Below, one piece after another: positions 1-13,624 of a DNA stretch of 64,000 nucleotides. The DNA lies in the NCBI RefSeq assembly GCF_022201045.2, contig NC_068564.1:33447001-33511000 (forward strand). The letters run 5' to 3'. Under the pieces are notes generated by a model, which saw only the letters and a list, made by a program, of their open reading frames with translations, had not been told where the DNA came from and did no database searches. Source of the stretch: Citrus sinensis. Taxonomy: Eukaryota; Streptophyta; Magnoliopsida; Sapindales; Rutaceae. Numbering within the stretch: the first letter of the stretch is position 1; the number at the start of each line of letters is the position of its first letter. A program made the position numbers and the translations under genes.

Positions 1-554
1 ACACATATTATTGTTTGTTTAAAACAAAATATAAAGTTGTAGTGGGGTTTATTGAAATGAAATGCAATGAACTTGTAACTATATCTTGCATCGATTTCTT
101 GTTTTATTCAGAACCGAAGATATTAAAGACTTGTAAGTAGAAAAATTAAACTTGAAACCTGTATCATTATCTTGTATGCTACTTGTCTGCTAGACTGCTA
201 GAGCTGACTGATAATTTCTATGCATGGCAGCCATTCCATAGTAGGTAGGACTAGGAGGTGTTGGACCAGCCAGGTCTACAGACTTTTCGAAACTAAATAT
301 TATCTAATTATTTCATTTTAAAAATGATTTTTCTTATCAACGTGGCAACCGGGACTAAAGGCCCAGGTTTTCTTAGGCCCACCCCATCCCATAAAGTTTC
401 ACGAAAGCAGAAAGACGAAAAAGATTAAGACGCACATTCTGTTCCCAATCAAAAGTCTGGATTTTTACAATCTCTTTAAAAAGAATATAATTGGGAAAAA
501 AAAAAAAAAAGGCAGAAAGATAAGGGCACTAAACGCACTTTCGTTGCTTCTTCC
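1..554. other. Upstream region of the LPAT gene
   Basis: No gene is visible here. The stretch holds the presumed promoter and 5' UTR of the acyltransferase that starts at 555. A poly-A run lies at about 498-511. I could not place a convincing TATA box or transcription start. Confidence 0.5.
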
Positions 555-3349
555 ATGGAAGTCGCTGCTGCTTATCCTTCCTTGAGTTTACTTCATCTCC
601 GTAAGCTCTCCCGCTCTCTTTATACGTGAAAGAACGCATCACTCATTTTACACATTTTTTTTAGTGATCTAATTTCTTATTTTCTCTGCTTATCAATTTT
701 CTCCAGGTTCTAGAAAGTCTTCTACGCATTCTTCTTTGTCGCGGGTAAATTTAGATTCCTCTTATTTTCTCTGTTTCTGGTAGGTATGAGTGACAGTGTG
801 AGAGAGAAAGAATTTATGCTTTTCTGGGTATCCAAACATAAATTCTTGACAAAAGAAGACTTTCGTGGATTAATAAAACAATAATACTGTGCTTCCAGAA
901 GCTTGTATTCCAATTGACGTGGCATCGTTATTTTATTATCTCACTGTCATATGGTGAACTGTAAGAGCACCGCCTATGTGTCAAATCAGTTGGGATCAAC
1001 TTTTTAAGCATTACTCATAACTATATTTGTTTGACGAAACAGCTTGTAAGCTTTGTGGATGTTATTTAGAGAGATATGCTGCAAGTGTTTGGATGATCCG
1101 GTTAAATCTTTTGTGCTGTAAAATTCAGTAGTTGATTGGGTGTTTAGCTTGCAAGAGCATAGATTAAATTAAATTGCTATATGCCATTCAATTAAAACTA
1201 AATCATATGAATTGTTATATTCATTCATTGCGATAAGAAGAAAAGATGAAAAATGGAAAAAAGCACAATAATCAAAAGTAATTTATTTATTGTACACGAG
1301 TTATTTGTAAATGTTTCAAATGATTCCCTATTAGTTGTTTTGGCTTTCTGCCCCTCCTGTGTGGTTGATGCCAGTGTTGACTGGAGATTATAGGATTTGA
1401 GAATCTCCTAAGGTTACTTTTTTCACTTCTTGCAGTTGTGCCCTTATAAAGGGCTTGGGTGTTCCGCATATAATCAGGCAGTTTTGAGAAATCCATATAG
1501 TTGTAAGTAACATTTTTAGCTTGTATTTTTACTTCATTTACTCACTGACGCTAAAATCTGGCATTTCAATTTTCTTATATTTGCCCGATGTTATTTGTGG
1601 CACACCCAACTTATGAAAAATTTCAGAGTTCATTTAATACGTACTTTCATGACATTTTGGGTTAAGAATATTTTGAAGAATTTACCTTCTATTAATTGAA
1701 AGGTTAACTGTAACATCTTCTGCTTTTGTTCTCACGTTGGTAACTATGTCTGATAATGGTTGGTTGAAATTACTGTATTCTCAAAGTCTTTTAAATGTTA
1801 GCAGCTGTATTGTGGTAAGTTCAACATAAAAGGATTACCAATTTCATAACACACTTGCATTTGTTGTTGCTTTTGATGGTTTGGCAGTTTTCCTTTGTGA
1901 AATCTGATATGTAACTATGTAAGAGTGAATTACAGGTGTGGTTGGGATATTCTTGCTGTTACCAGACGTGCCTGATAAACTAGATCTTTCTAATCTTTAT
2001 GCTTTCTTCTTTCTTTTGCAGCTGCACAAAATGGCTTTCAGTGCATCACAAGGAAGCGTGTTGGTTTCTCATGGCCTAATTTTGATCTAAAGCTTAATAG
2101 ACGGTGCTATGATATTAAATTTTCCAGAAATGTAGTTGTGAGATCTCAACTTGCTGGAACTGGGACTCCGGATGCTGCCTACCCATTATCAGGTTTCACT
2201 GCGAACCATTTTATGTCATTTCCTCTCTTGCCTCCTCCTTCCTGCTTTTATCAAGTTTCAGCTGTCTGCCTAATTATTTCTCACCAAAGTTTTAAAGTGC
2301 AGAACTTAAACTGGGGTCCAAAGTTAGAGGAATATGCTTTTATGCTGTTACTGCTGTAGTTGCCATTTTTCTGATTGTGCTGATGCTTGTGGGTCATCCC
2401 TTTGTGCTTTTGCTGGACCGATACCGAAGAAAATTTCATCATTTTATTGCCAAACTTTGGGCAACATTGACTGTTTCTCCATTTCTTAAACTTGAGATTG
2501 AGGGGCTGGAGAATCTGCCTTCTTCAGATACTCCTGCTGTTTATGTTTCCAACCATCAGAGTTTTCTAGACATATACACTCTTCTCACTCTTGGGAAAAG
2601 CTTCAAGTTCATCAGCAAGACGGGAATATTTCTCTTTCCTGTCATTGGGTGGGCAATGTCAATGATGGGTGTCATTCCTTTGAAACGCATGGATAGCCGA
2701 AGCCAATTGGTATTTCTTTTCTTTTCCTCCTTCCTATTCTAATTGAAGCATTTGTGGTTATTTATTTTGTTTAGGGTAGCAGGCAAACTTCCAAACTGTG
2801 TTTTATCACTTAGTTCGTTCATTTGTTTCCTCCGACAGGCTCAGGTTTCTGCCCTTCACCCCCTTGGATTTGAAATTTTTATTGGTTTTCTGGTATAGGA
2901 ATGTCTTAAGAGATGCATGGAACTTATCAAGAAGGGGGCCTCCGTATGTTTCTTTCCGGAAGGAACACGGAGTAAAGACGGAAAATTAGGCGCTTTCAAG
3001 GTGAGCTGGCAAGGTCGTGTTGGCACTTTATACTGAAAAAGAGACTATGATATTATTGAAGACTTTGGGGTCAATATTAGAATTATATTATGGTTCTATG
3101 AATTCATTTATTTATCTTGCTGGTGATATGCAGAAAGGTGCATTCAGTGTTGCAGCAAAAACTGGAGTCCCGGTGGTACCCATAACTCTAGTGGGAACTG
3201 GCAAAATCATGCCTTCAGGAATGGAGGGTATGTTGAATGAAGGAACCATTAAAGTTGTTATTCATAAGCCTATTCAAGGACATGATGCAGGAGAACTGTG
3301 CAATGAAGCTAGAAACTCAATTGCAGATGCACTCGGTCTTCAAAGCTGA
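555..3349 (+). CDS. LPAT1: 1-acyl-sn-glycerol-3-phosphate acyltransferase, chloroplastic (LPAT1/ATS2-like)
   Basis: Transfers an acyl group to the sn-2 position of lysophosphatidic acid, making phosphatidic acid for plastid glycerolipids. Exons read as 555-600, 2022-2192, 2303-2709, 2899-3000 and 3134-3349, all GT-AG, giving 313 residues in one closed frame. The first ~70 residues are basic and Ser-rich, as a transit peptide should be. A hydrophobic segment lies at about residues 83-110. The PlsC/LPLAT domain follows, with the HX4D motif as NHQSFLD at residues 156-162 and the FPEGTR motif at about 227-232. The exon 1 to 2022 junction joins in phase. A further splice-like segment at 707-744 would break the frame and was left out. 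Family assignment is firm; plastid targeting rests on the N-terminus and on similarity to Arabidopsis LPAT1. Confidence 0.93.
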
Positions 3350-6300
3350 AAATTTTACTGCAAAAAACAATACTTGTCGCTACATCTCAATGCCTGATTT
3401 CATGCTATGAATGAAAGAAATACAATCTTAAAGGTACATGTTTTATAACTCCCTTTTGCATTTTTCATACACAATTGAGGTGAATGTTCATGATTTCTAA
3501 TAATCTGAAAACATCTAACTGGAGAGTGGAGACCTTTAGAGCAAAGCAATTTGCATTCATATCATTTACAGCTCCGTGTGAGAAGATTTTGACAACTTTT
3601 AACTGAAGAGGTATTTGAAGGGTTGGAGTTTCTACCAAAGTCTCGCAAAGACTTATCTCTAGGCATTCAAATTATTGTGAACTTAGGCATCAAATTATTG
3701 TGCACTTATTGATGTGTAATATAATTGATATGCTGTTATCTAATAATGCATAATGCGCTCATTTTTATCCTACGTTATATTGGTCTAGTTTTAACGTCGT
3801 TTTTCCACTTCATATACATGATGTGCTATTGTTCTTGTTCGTTCTTGCAGGTCTGTATATGTTGTTAACGTGAAGTCCATCGGTAACTTTGTTTGCCGCA
3901 AAACAGCTCATCTTTGGAACAGCTGGCTGACCCTTTTAATGGCATTTTTATTTTTAATCTCTTTCGACTTTTTTTTTTAATTATAATTTCTTTTTGTGCT
4001 GTCACCTGACGCGGATGAAAAAGGATCTGCCCTGACAATTTTTTTCCAAACACGGCTGGCTTAGTTTACACTCTTGTTGGACCATATCAATGTCTTGAGA
4101 AGACTTGGGTCCATTTAAGAGGCAATTGGTAGAGAACGATGTGTATAATCGAACTTACAGAAAGAACAGAATTTTACTTTGAATAATGAATAAAAATAAC
4201 ATCTCTTAAAAATAATTATTTTCTTATGTATTTCTTCTCCCCCATGGAGAACGTCATTGTTGTTAGCTTAGCTAATTGACTTGTACTGTCGAGAAAAAAT
4301 AATTTTCTTTTTGTGCTATCGAGATTAAAACCAAATTAAAAAAAAAAGTCATGACAAATAATTATTAATAGTGACATTTTGTAATTATAATATTAGAGCA
4401 GAGGAAATGAAATATATTCTCTCTCCATTTATATTAATCACATTTTTTTATTTTAAAAAAATCAACTTTTTTTTTTTGGTTTGTTACTATATGCTTAACA
4501 ACAATGATACATTTAATTATTTTAAAGGTAAAATTTACTGACCACTTGTTATTTTTACATTTTATCAAACATATATTAATTTTTTAATAGATATTCTCCT
4601 GAAATTTACGAAGTGTATTATTTTTGTCTCTTTTTTACACGGTTAGAGGATTTAATTGAATATAAGTAAAATGACTATTTCTTTCATGAACATAATCCTA
4701 ACTAAATGTCAAAAAGCAGATTTCATGTTATAACTATTGGGCTAATAATGACTACAAAATTATCTATATAAACTCATAAAGCTAGCTAATTTGTAAACTT
4801 CAGGTGGAAAGTAGGAAAAAAAAAGTTTTGGTGTATTTTTTATAAAATATGAAATATCAAGTGGTCAAGAGATATATTTTTTTTTATTTTAATGAATGTA
4901 TGTATGTATGTATATAATCTTTCTCAGTTGTTGGCTTACTCTCTAAAGAATAACTATATATAGATTTCATTCAAAGATCTCTGACTATATTAAAATTAAG
5001 GATAATTTTAAAAATAAAAAATACATATTTTAATGTAGTATATTTTATTTTATAATGTATTGAAACTTATATATTTTTTATCTGTTAATTTATCACTAAT
5101 TTTAATATAGTTAGAGAAGAACATCCTCACTAAAAAATAAATAAACAAATTTGTAATATATTAGAGACTACACCTTTTATCTATTATATTAAAATTTATA
5201 ATATTTTAATACATTCTCATCTAATTTCTGGTCACTCTATGATGCTGTTATAAAAATTACAGCATCAATACTAGTATAAATTTTTACCATTAGATTTGAT
5301 CAACTGTTCATAAAATTAAAAGTTAGTTAGGATAATATTTTAATTTTAATTTACTAATTATCAAATCTGCTGACCATGTTTTCTAAGGATTGAATAATAA
5401 AAAGAAATTAGTATAGTCTATCAATGCTTCTATATTTCCTTTTAAAATATATGTTTTTTAATATTAACACAATTGAATCTTAGTTTATTTTCTTATTATT
5501 ATCTCATTTTCAACAAAAGTTTACTAGACTAATAAATAGTGCAACAATAATTCAACTCAATCTTCCGACAATGAGTAATTTCAAAAAAGAAAAAAGACAA
5601 TGAATAAAATTAAGAATTTAAAATATATTGTCCCAATTATAAATAAAAAATGTGTCTGAATTAACATGTGTTGTTAAAAATTAAATAATTCATATTTGTT
5701 ATTTACACATCTAAATTAATTATATATTTACATATTTAATTTTAATTTTGTTGGTGATTTAGAAAATATTTTTAGAATTAAAAAAATAAAATTATATTCC
5801 ATGAACTTAAATTTTATGTATTAATTATTAAATAATTAATTATTTATCTATTAAATTAAATTAATAATAAAAATTAAAACATTTAAATCTAAGAATTTAT
5901 AATGACTCTATTATTAATATTGTAAAAATTAATGCCGCAGAGAAATCCGTAATTTCTCATCAAGGAGTGAATATATAGATATATAAAAACCCAATTAATA
6001 AAAGCCGCCAATCGAGCAAAACGCGGGGCCAAAATCGTCAAGTTATTATTATTATTATTTTTTTTTTTGGGTGCCGTCTTCGTAAACGATATTTTTAATT
6101 TTTGACTTTCTTTTTTCTCTTTCTCGTTTTCTTATGAGAGCATGCAAATCTTTCAAATCTTTCACTTCAAATTTCTGTAAATTATTAACTGATAAATTAA
6201 AGCAGAAGCCATTTTTTCACTGTAAGTTTTTCTTTCTTTTGATTTTCTTATTCTTGTCTCCAATTTTATTAAGATCAATACTTATTAGTTATTAATTGTT

Positions 6301-7135
6301 TGTTGCAGGTTTTAATTTTACTTTAATTTTGTTGCATGATAGCTGAAGTTGTGTTAGATTTTAGTGTAATTTCGGTACTCGAGTTCTAAACGACTGTGCT
6401 TGTAATCTATGAAGTGAACTGACTTTGTTATTAGTTTAATTTTATTGAAAAAAGTTTTTTTTTTAAAGTTAGTCTTTTCATTGAAGTTATGAGATTAGGT
6501 ATTCATAGTGGAGAGGAGTTGAGAAAAAAACACTGTTGTCAATCTTTTGGAAAACAAAAGAATAATCGTAAGATTAGAATCAGGTTATAATTATTTTGGA
6601 GATCTAAGATATCGACTGATAAGATGTTCCGAGTGATGGTAAAACATGGGTTTGACTTTTTGAATAATTTTGTATTATTCTTGGGTTTTATGGAAAGCTC
6701 ATTCTGTAATGCTCTGAGTGAGTACTTGCAGTGTGTGACATCGATGAGGCCATGCTTTGTAGGAAAAGTGTATCTATTTTTGCTGAAATTTCTTTTGTGG
6801 CCAAAAGTGTAAGCTATGAACAGCCATATGTAGTGTTATGAATCTCAAATAGTAGTGGCTTGAGCAATCATTTGTGAGACAATTCTCATGTTCTTGCTTT
6901 ACTGTCTACAACCTGGTCTGTGCAAATATAACCCTGATCTTCATGCTTTGTGAACATTTCTATTTACTGAAACGGGAAGGTTCAAGCCGATATTTGCTTG
7001 GTGGGTTAGTGTTTGCATTATTTACATGGCCTGCATGCTGAGCCTTGAAGTTGATGTTGTTTCATGTCAATTTATATTTGCTTTAATAAACTCTTTTGTT
7101 GGTTTGCAGGGGTATTTTGTGTTCAACTGTAAAAA
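3350..7135. other. LPAT 3' flank, AT-rich intergenic DNA, and CNGC 5' leader
   Basis: About 3350-4200 is probably LPAT 3' UTR and flank, with an AATAAA-like signal near 4187. From 4200 to 5940 the DNA is very AT-rich, with a short (TATG) repeat near 4894-4913 and a small near-palindrome, GATGCTGT...ACAGCATC, at about 5240-5266. No protein-coding signal was seen. From about 6000 the base composition rises. An intron-like segment ends in ttgcag at 7108-7109, suggesting a non-coding first CNGC exon near 6130-6220 and a spliced leader. Confidence 0.5.
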
Positions 7136-10100
7136 ATGTTTGATTGTGGTTACAAATCGTATTATATGGATGGCCAGCAAGAGAAGTTTGTCAGGTACCA
7201 TCTAGGTTTGGACTTGGATGTTCACAAAGGACAAGAGAGTTAAATTTATTCCGATGTCTGATGTTTTGTATTTGGCAGATTTGGCCTTGGATGTTTGTGC
7301 AGGACTAGAAAGTTAAATTTTATTCAGTTTTTTGAATTTTGATGTTATTGAATTGATTTGTCCAGGTTTATGCTGAAGAACCATGGATATTAAATGTTAG
7401 CTAGATTAGTGAATTGGTGATCACCTCGGATGCTAAACTTCTAAACTACATTTAATTGAGTTTCATGCTTTCTTTAGTTTGGGAGTGGACCAAGACATCT
7501 AGTTTCTTAACTCACTTTGTAATACAGTTTTCAGAATTTCAAGGTTTTTCCCCCTAAAGATAGGAGGGTGGACAAAGTCTAAATCAATTTTTTAGTCTCC
7601 TTCATATCCCAAGATTTTAACTGGAGTGGTCAGGTAAAGAAAATTGCTCGAAAACCATTCAGTCAAGTCCATAGAGTCAAAAATTGGATATTGAATGTTG
7701 CCCTCTATTCTAATTTCATGGATAACGCAAATAAGTTGCCTTTCTAGATTGGACACTGTGTATCATGTTACCATAAACTTGCTTTGATGAATTTTCCTCA
7801 TCTTTATTTTTTATATCCTAATATGAATTTCAGAATTTAAACATTTAAAGGAATCTAATTTTTTTTTTTTTTTGGGGTTTTGTCTTATCACTTTTCTAGG
7901 TTGGATGACTTGGACTCTAGATTATCGTCATCTTCTGATACAGGAGTGAGAAGATGTGGATTCAACGTCGAGGGATTAAGTCGAACTGGTCATGCCAGCA
8001 ATACAACATCTTTCAAGAGAGGAATTAGGAAGGGATCTGAAGGACTTAAGTCAATTGGTCGATCACTTAGATTTGGGGTTTCTAGGGCTGTATTTCCAGA
8101 AGATCTTAAGGTGTCAGAAAAGAAGATATTTGATCCTCAGGACAAACTCCTCTTGTTCTGCAATAAATTATTTGTAATATCATGTATTCTGGCAGTATCT
8201 GTGGACCCACTATTCTTTTATCTTCCAGTCATCAATGATTCATCAAAGTGTCTTGGTATAGATCGAAAGTTGGCAATTACAGCTACAACATTGCGTACAA
8301 TTGTTGATGTTTTCTATCTTTTGCACATGGCTCTACAATTTCGAACTGCATTTATTGCCCCATCATCTCGGGTTTTTGGACGGGGTGAACTTGTAATAGA
8401 TCCTGCACAAATAGCCAAGCGATACATGAGGCGGTATTTCATCATTGATTTTCTAGCTGTGCTCCCCCTACCACAGGTTTAAAACATCAACCTAATGTTT
8501 ATTAACTTCAAGTTTGTGTGCTTTGTTATTGTCCCGACGCAATTCACTTCAACTTTTTGCTTTGTATTAGTTTCTTGTATTTGCTGTATGTTTGCCTAAC
8601 TCATTTTTATTTTTATTTTTATTTTGTAGTCCTAGATCTACAAGCATGCATGAGCAGTATGCTAGTTTTCTTTATATACTGTAGTCAACTCAGTTTTTCT
8701 TATTTGCCTCATTTCTTATTTGGCTTATGGGACTTCAGTTGCTGAAATCAACATTGGTACTTGGTAATCTAAAAGTATATGTAAGGGGATTTTTAGTTTC
8801 TTTTAGTTTCCTCTGCAGCTATTTACAATATGGACATCTATATTTTGCTGATCTACGCAATCAGTCTTTATTTGTGGAGGAGATGCTTGTCTTTATTATC
8901 AATTATTCCACCAAAGTTCATAAATTAATAAATTGATATGCACACTGGATAATAACATTTATAGCTTTTTGTTTCTTCAACCACAAGCAATTAAAAGCAT
9001 ATAATCCATGCATTCTTGGTTATAGCTTAAAATTGATTATTTCCTTTGTTTAAGTGCCATGTTCTCCTCCACTTCCACACCTTCATCTGTTGGTGAATAA
9101 CCCATGATTGATGTTATGCTTTATCACTTTAGACTTGCATGTAAATTAGGAAGTCACTGTTTTAAGTCTCTAATATGTTGTGTTTAATGTTTTCTTTCCT
9201 TCTTTACTGGAATGTGATATAGTTTTAATTTTAACAGAAAATATCTCTGGAAATTCTTCGCTTCATGCTGCATACTTGTTTATTCACATCCAATGTTGCC
9301 ATGTAACACATATTCATTGTTAAATTCAGAAGTGTGGTGACAAACAGCCCTTTAGCTTAATGGCATTACTGTATCATGATTTTGAATTTTGTAGGATGTC
9401 AATAAATGTCTGTTATAGCTTTCTCATTGGCATTCTTTTTCATTGAAAATTGCAGATTGTTGTTTGGAGGTTTCTTCTGAGATCAAATGGTTCAGATGTC
9501 CTGGCTACAAAACAGGCTTTATTTTTCATTGTTTTGTTCCAGTATTTCCCCAGATTTTTTCGTATCTTGCCCCTAACATCAGAGCTGAAAAGGACTGCAG
9601 GTGTCTTTGCTGAAACTGCTTGGGCTGGTGCTGCATATTACCTGCTGTTATACATGCTTGCCAGTCATGTAAGTCCCTTTTCTTCCAGTTTGGCATCCTT
9701 GTCCGATTAGAAAAAGCTTCTTCATTTATTTATCTTTGCTCGCTTTTGTGTTCATTTATTGGATGCTGTTTGATGTGATTTTTCTTGCCACTTCAGTTTC
9801 TGATGTATAAATTTTATTATATATTATAATTTCCTTCTATCCTTCTTTTTTGACCTTGGGTTTTAATAACAGACATACAGTTTTGATCTCTGATTAGTGC
9901 AGGCGATTCTGCCATCTCTTTAAATCTGTCATCTTTCTGGTTTCCACCGTTTTCTTACATCAAATTGTTTATTTTTAGCAGATGCCAACATGTATTTTTA
10001 TCTGAGGGGAAAAATTTAATGTAATTTTGGATGATATTTTGCAGGTAGTTGGGGCATTGTGGTACTTATTAGCTCTAGAACGCAATGATACTTGCTGGCG

Positions 10101-13100
10101 GAAGGCTTGTAGCGTGACTGCAAATTGTACTAAAGATTTTCTGTACTGTGGAAATCAAGATATGACAGGTTATGCTGCCTGGCACGACATCAGCAATACA
10201 ACACTCGAGTCGAAGTGCTCAGCAGATGAAGATGATCCACCTTTTGATTTTGGTATCTACTCACAGGCATTGTCATCTGGCATAGTTTCATCTAAGAAGT
10301 TTTTCTCCAAGTACTGTTACTGTTTGTGGTGGGGCCTGCAGAATTTGAGGTAATAGAACTTTTGTCCATCAAGGTGCTACTTAATTTATATGTATTAATA
10401 TCAAGTGTCAGGCACTTAATTTATATATGTTAATATTAAGTGTCAAGCATCCTATATTTGGCTTGGAAGATGTAGTTTCACTTTCCTGACATGTTGTGAG
10501 GTCCATCTTGGAAGGTCGGGGGCTTGTCCTAGAAATTAAAGCACTAAAATTGCTGTGTAGGAAGCAATATGATTTGGGCACAATGATTGTGGGTAGCGAA
10601 AGTATTAGTTCTGCAAGTCTGAGAGAATTAAATTTGCCAGGTCCTGTAAGCTGCTACTGTGGTGAGGGATGCAGATTTCACTTTGGTAATGAAATTTTTA
10701 CCAGTGAATTAAAAAAAAGAGGTTTTCATTTCTCTTTGTGGAAAGGGACAGAGTTGGTTGAACAGAGCTTCTTTGCAATCCAACATGACCATGGCTTTAT
10801 TAAGTTTTCAGCTATCAGTCCCAAGTGGCAGATTCATTGTTCCAATCTTTACCTCCAAAACAACTCTTCCAAAAAGCCTCTAGAAGACCTAATTGCTGCT
10901 GTCCTATATTGTGCCTGTGTTGTCTTTATCTTATGTGACTGAATTATGATGATTTGTTGTTGTTTGCAAAATATAACAAATGTGGCTTTTCATCTTTATA
11001 CATAATCTATTGCAAAGTAATGCATTCAACAAACCTAGTAACTGTTGTACAGGGTTGCACTTCTTGCAGTTCATCACAATAGTTGTAGTTCTTTGTTTTG
11101 GAAAATTTTAGTTAACTTATTACCTGAGATAACTTGGCAATGTTATGCAAAGTAGAAACACCTACTATTTTGATCTGAAGTCAGAATATATCATGCTGAA
11201 ATTTAAGTATTAATTGTTCTCCCCCCCCCCCCCCCCCTTCCCCGGCGCCGATTTCTCTGCAGTACACTTGGCCAGGGGCTTCAAACTAGCACATTTCCTG
11301 GAGAGGTCATATTTTCCATAGCACTAGCCATTTTTGGTCTCATTCTCTTTGCTCTTCTGATTGGCAATATGCAGGTAAATTCTTCACTGACATTTGGATT
11401 CATTTTGTCTTCTTTCTCAAGTGTTGTAACTGGCAAAAATTTTGGACATAATTTATTATTGTACATCTGAGACAGCTGAAGCTCTTGTGAATTTTATGCG
11501 TGTTTATGAGTTGATTATAGTGGCGTTGAATCTAGTGACTACAATCCCTGGCTACAAATTGATCCCAAGAATTGCACTAAGAAGACTTGATTTCTGAATA
11601 TCTGGCTATAAGATGAATATATTCTCTTAAGAGTTGTGTAAATGTATAAGCAATTACTTAGTTTAGCTGATGCATGCTTCGATCATATTAACTGATTCAA
11701 TGTGCATTTAAAGATAAGGTGGGACAAGAAGTTAAACTGGCAGGGATCATGCTTTCTTATGATCTGAGCATGTAGTTTGTTCTTCAATTGAATAATCATT
11801 CACGTCTTGTATAGTGTGGGGCTATTTTATTTATAATTAAGGGTTTCTTCTAATCCATTATTGAAATTTATAGGATCAAGCAGGGTAATTGTGCCAAAAT
11901 TCTTACTTTTCCTATTGTGACAGACCTATCTTCAATCTTTGACTATTCGACTCGAGGAAATGAGGATCAAAAGGCGTGACTCAGAACAATGGATGCATCA
12001 TCGCTTGCTGCCACCAGATCTCAGGGAACGGGTAAGACGTTATGACCAATATAAGTGGTTAGAAACACGTGGGGTGGATGAAGAGAATTTGGTTCAAAGC
12101 TTACCAAAGGATCTGAGGAGAGACATCAAGAGGCACCTCTGCTTGGCTTTGGTTAGGAGGGTAAGTTAATTTGATTTTTTTCACCACTTTTTTCTGTCAT
12201 TATATTTCTTCTTTTTCGCGTGGTGATAATGATGTTGTTTGTTGGTTGGTTTTATTACTGTTTCACATTGCTCCTTTTGCAAACAATTTGCAGCTAAAAG
12301 TTTTCATTAATCGGTTTGCATCATAGTGCTCCTGCTTATTGCTCACTGTAAGTTGTAGAAATCTTGAATGAATCAATGGAAACATGTTATCCCTGAGGGG
12401 ATAACCTAGTTGGGTTGGCCTTTGCAGTGGAAGCTGGAGGGATCGATTCCCCCTCACGCCAATCTTGGGGTGGGTAGCTTTAATTTGCGTTTGTGCATGG
12501 GGTAGGGTGGGGATAGGGTATGTGACAAAGAAAGATAAAAAATTAAAAAATTAAAAGCATGCTCCATCTTTTTTAAAAACACAGTACTGTGTTTACTATT
12601 ATTATGTAGTTTGGGTAATTTATGCATATCTGAATGATTGAAAGTAGGGAAATATTGTTTATTGATTTCTGTTGATTGGTTTAATTTTCATCAGTTTTCA
12701 AATGAAAATCATACCGTATGCCGAAGAGATGCACTGTGTCAAAATGTTTGGTTAGGACATGATTGGACTGTCTTGTGAAAGTATGGATACATTTTGGTCA
12801 TTGGCTTACTAATTATCCAATTGCTTTGCACTCTGCATGTTCTGCCTTCTCTTCAAAATAGTTTCTTGCCAGTTCTCATGTAGTTGGAAGTTATGAATTG
12901 CTTTGTTGGTGTTCTATAGGTACCTTTATTTGAGAATATGGACGAGAGGTTACTTGATGCCATTTGTGAGCGCCTGAAGCCATGTTTATTTACAGATAGC
13001 ACTTACATAGTTCGAGAAGGAGATCCAGTTGATGAGATGCTTTTTATTATACGCGGCCGCCTTGAAAGTGTAACGACAGATGGTGGAAGGAGTGGCTTCT

Positions 13101-13624
13101 TCAACCGCGGTTTTCTGAAAGAAGGAGATTTCTGTGGCGAGGAGCTTCTAACTTGGGCACTGGATCCCAAATCTGGTGTTAACCTCCCATCCTCTACCAG
13201 GACAGTGCGGGCTTTGAAAGAGGTCGAGGCTTTTGCCCTAATGGCCGAAGAGTTAAAATTCGTCGCTAGTCAGTTCAGGCGTCTTCACAGTAGACAGGTT
13301 CAACACACCTTCCGATTTTACTCACAGCAGTGGAGGACTTGGGCAGCTTGCTTCATACAAGCTGCATGGCGTCGTTATTCCAAGAGAAAGAAAATGGAGC
13401 AAACACGGAAGGAAGAAGAAGAAGAAGAAGAAGCATCAGAAGGAGTCCAAAGCAGCAGCACAGGTGGAGGTTCTTATAGCATTGGTGCCACCTTCTTAGC
13501 TACCAGGTTTGCAGCAAATGCACTTCGAGGGGTACATCGAAACAGGAATGCTAAGAGTGCTAGAGAGTTGGTGAAACTACAGAAACCTCCAGAACCTGAT
13601 TTCACTGCTGAAGATGCTGATTAA
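7136..13624 (+). CDS. CNGC: Cyclic nucleotide-gated ion channel (CNGC5/6/9 clade)
   Basis: Plasma-membrane cation channel of the plant CNGC family, typically Ca2+-permeable and controlled by calmodulin and cyclic nucleotides. Exons are 7136-7194, 7900-8476, 9456-9668, 10045-10349, 11263-11374, 11924-12160 and 12920-13624, giving 735 residues with every junction in phase. The ATG at 7136 opens a short exon encoding MFDCGYKSYY, which joins to LDDLDSRL as in Arabidopsis CNGC6. In order there are the cytosolic N-terminus, six membrane segments (exons 2-5), a pore with WWGLQNL at about residues 378-384, a C-linker (exon 6), and a cyclic nucleotide-binding domain (from about residue 502) with the GEELLTWAL cassette. 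An IQ-type calmodulin site follows (CFIQAAWRRY, about 645-654), then a Glu-rich tail. Introns carry a 17-base poly-C tract and a SINE-like insert. Which member of the clade it is remains uncertain. Confidence 0.93.
10380..10450. repeat. Short tandem repeat in CNGC intron 4
   Basis: A unit of about 35 bp (ACTTAATTTATATGTATTAA followed by TATCAAGTGTCAGGC) occurs twice in a row with a few changes. It lies just after exon 4 and has no visible coding role. Confidence 0.6.
11221..11237. repeat. 17-base poly-C tract in CNGC intron 4
   Basis: A pure run of 17 C followed by a GC-rich stretch ends 25 bases before exon 5 begins at 11263. It therefore lies inside the pyrimidine tract that precedes the 3' splice site. 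Confidence 0.9.
12395..12540 (+). mobile_element. SINE-like (tRNA-related) insertion in CNGC intron 6
   Basis: GC content rises sharply within an AT-rich intron. The segment has an A-box-like AACCTAGTTGGGTTGG near 12406 and a B-box-like GGATCGATTCC near 12440, about 35 bases apart, as in RNA polymerase III promoters of plant SINEs. An A-rich end near 12530-12555 fits a SINE tail. I could not identify target duplications, so the ends are approximate. Confidence 0.45.

Noticed and set aside
707-744. Splice-like mini-exon in LPAT intron 1 (cag at its start, GT after CGG)
   Set aside because: Its 38 bases would shift the frame and hit a stop soon after 2022. Joining 600 directly to 2022 gives the known protein.
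5240-5266. Near-palindrome GATGCTGT...ACAGCATC as a MITE core
   Set aside because: Too short, with no matching outer ends or target duplication.
7880-7899. Open frame upstream of CNGC exon 2 that could give an earlier start
   Set aside because: It has no ATG, and a good acceptor (ctag) at 7899 joins the ATG-bearing exon at 7136 in phase.
10496-10942. Long open frame in CNGC intron 4
   Set aside because: It lies wholly within an intron bounded by in-phase splice sites and has no recognised domain. It may be an insertion, but nothing supports coding.
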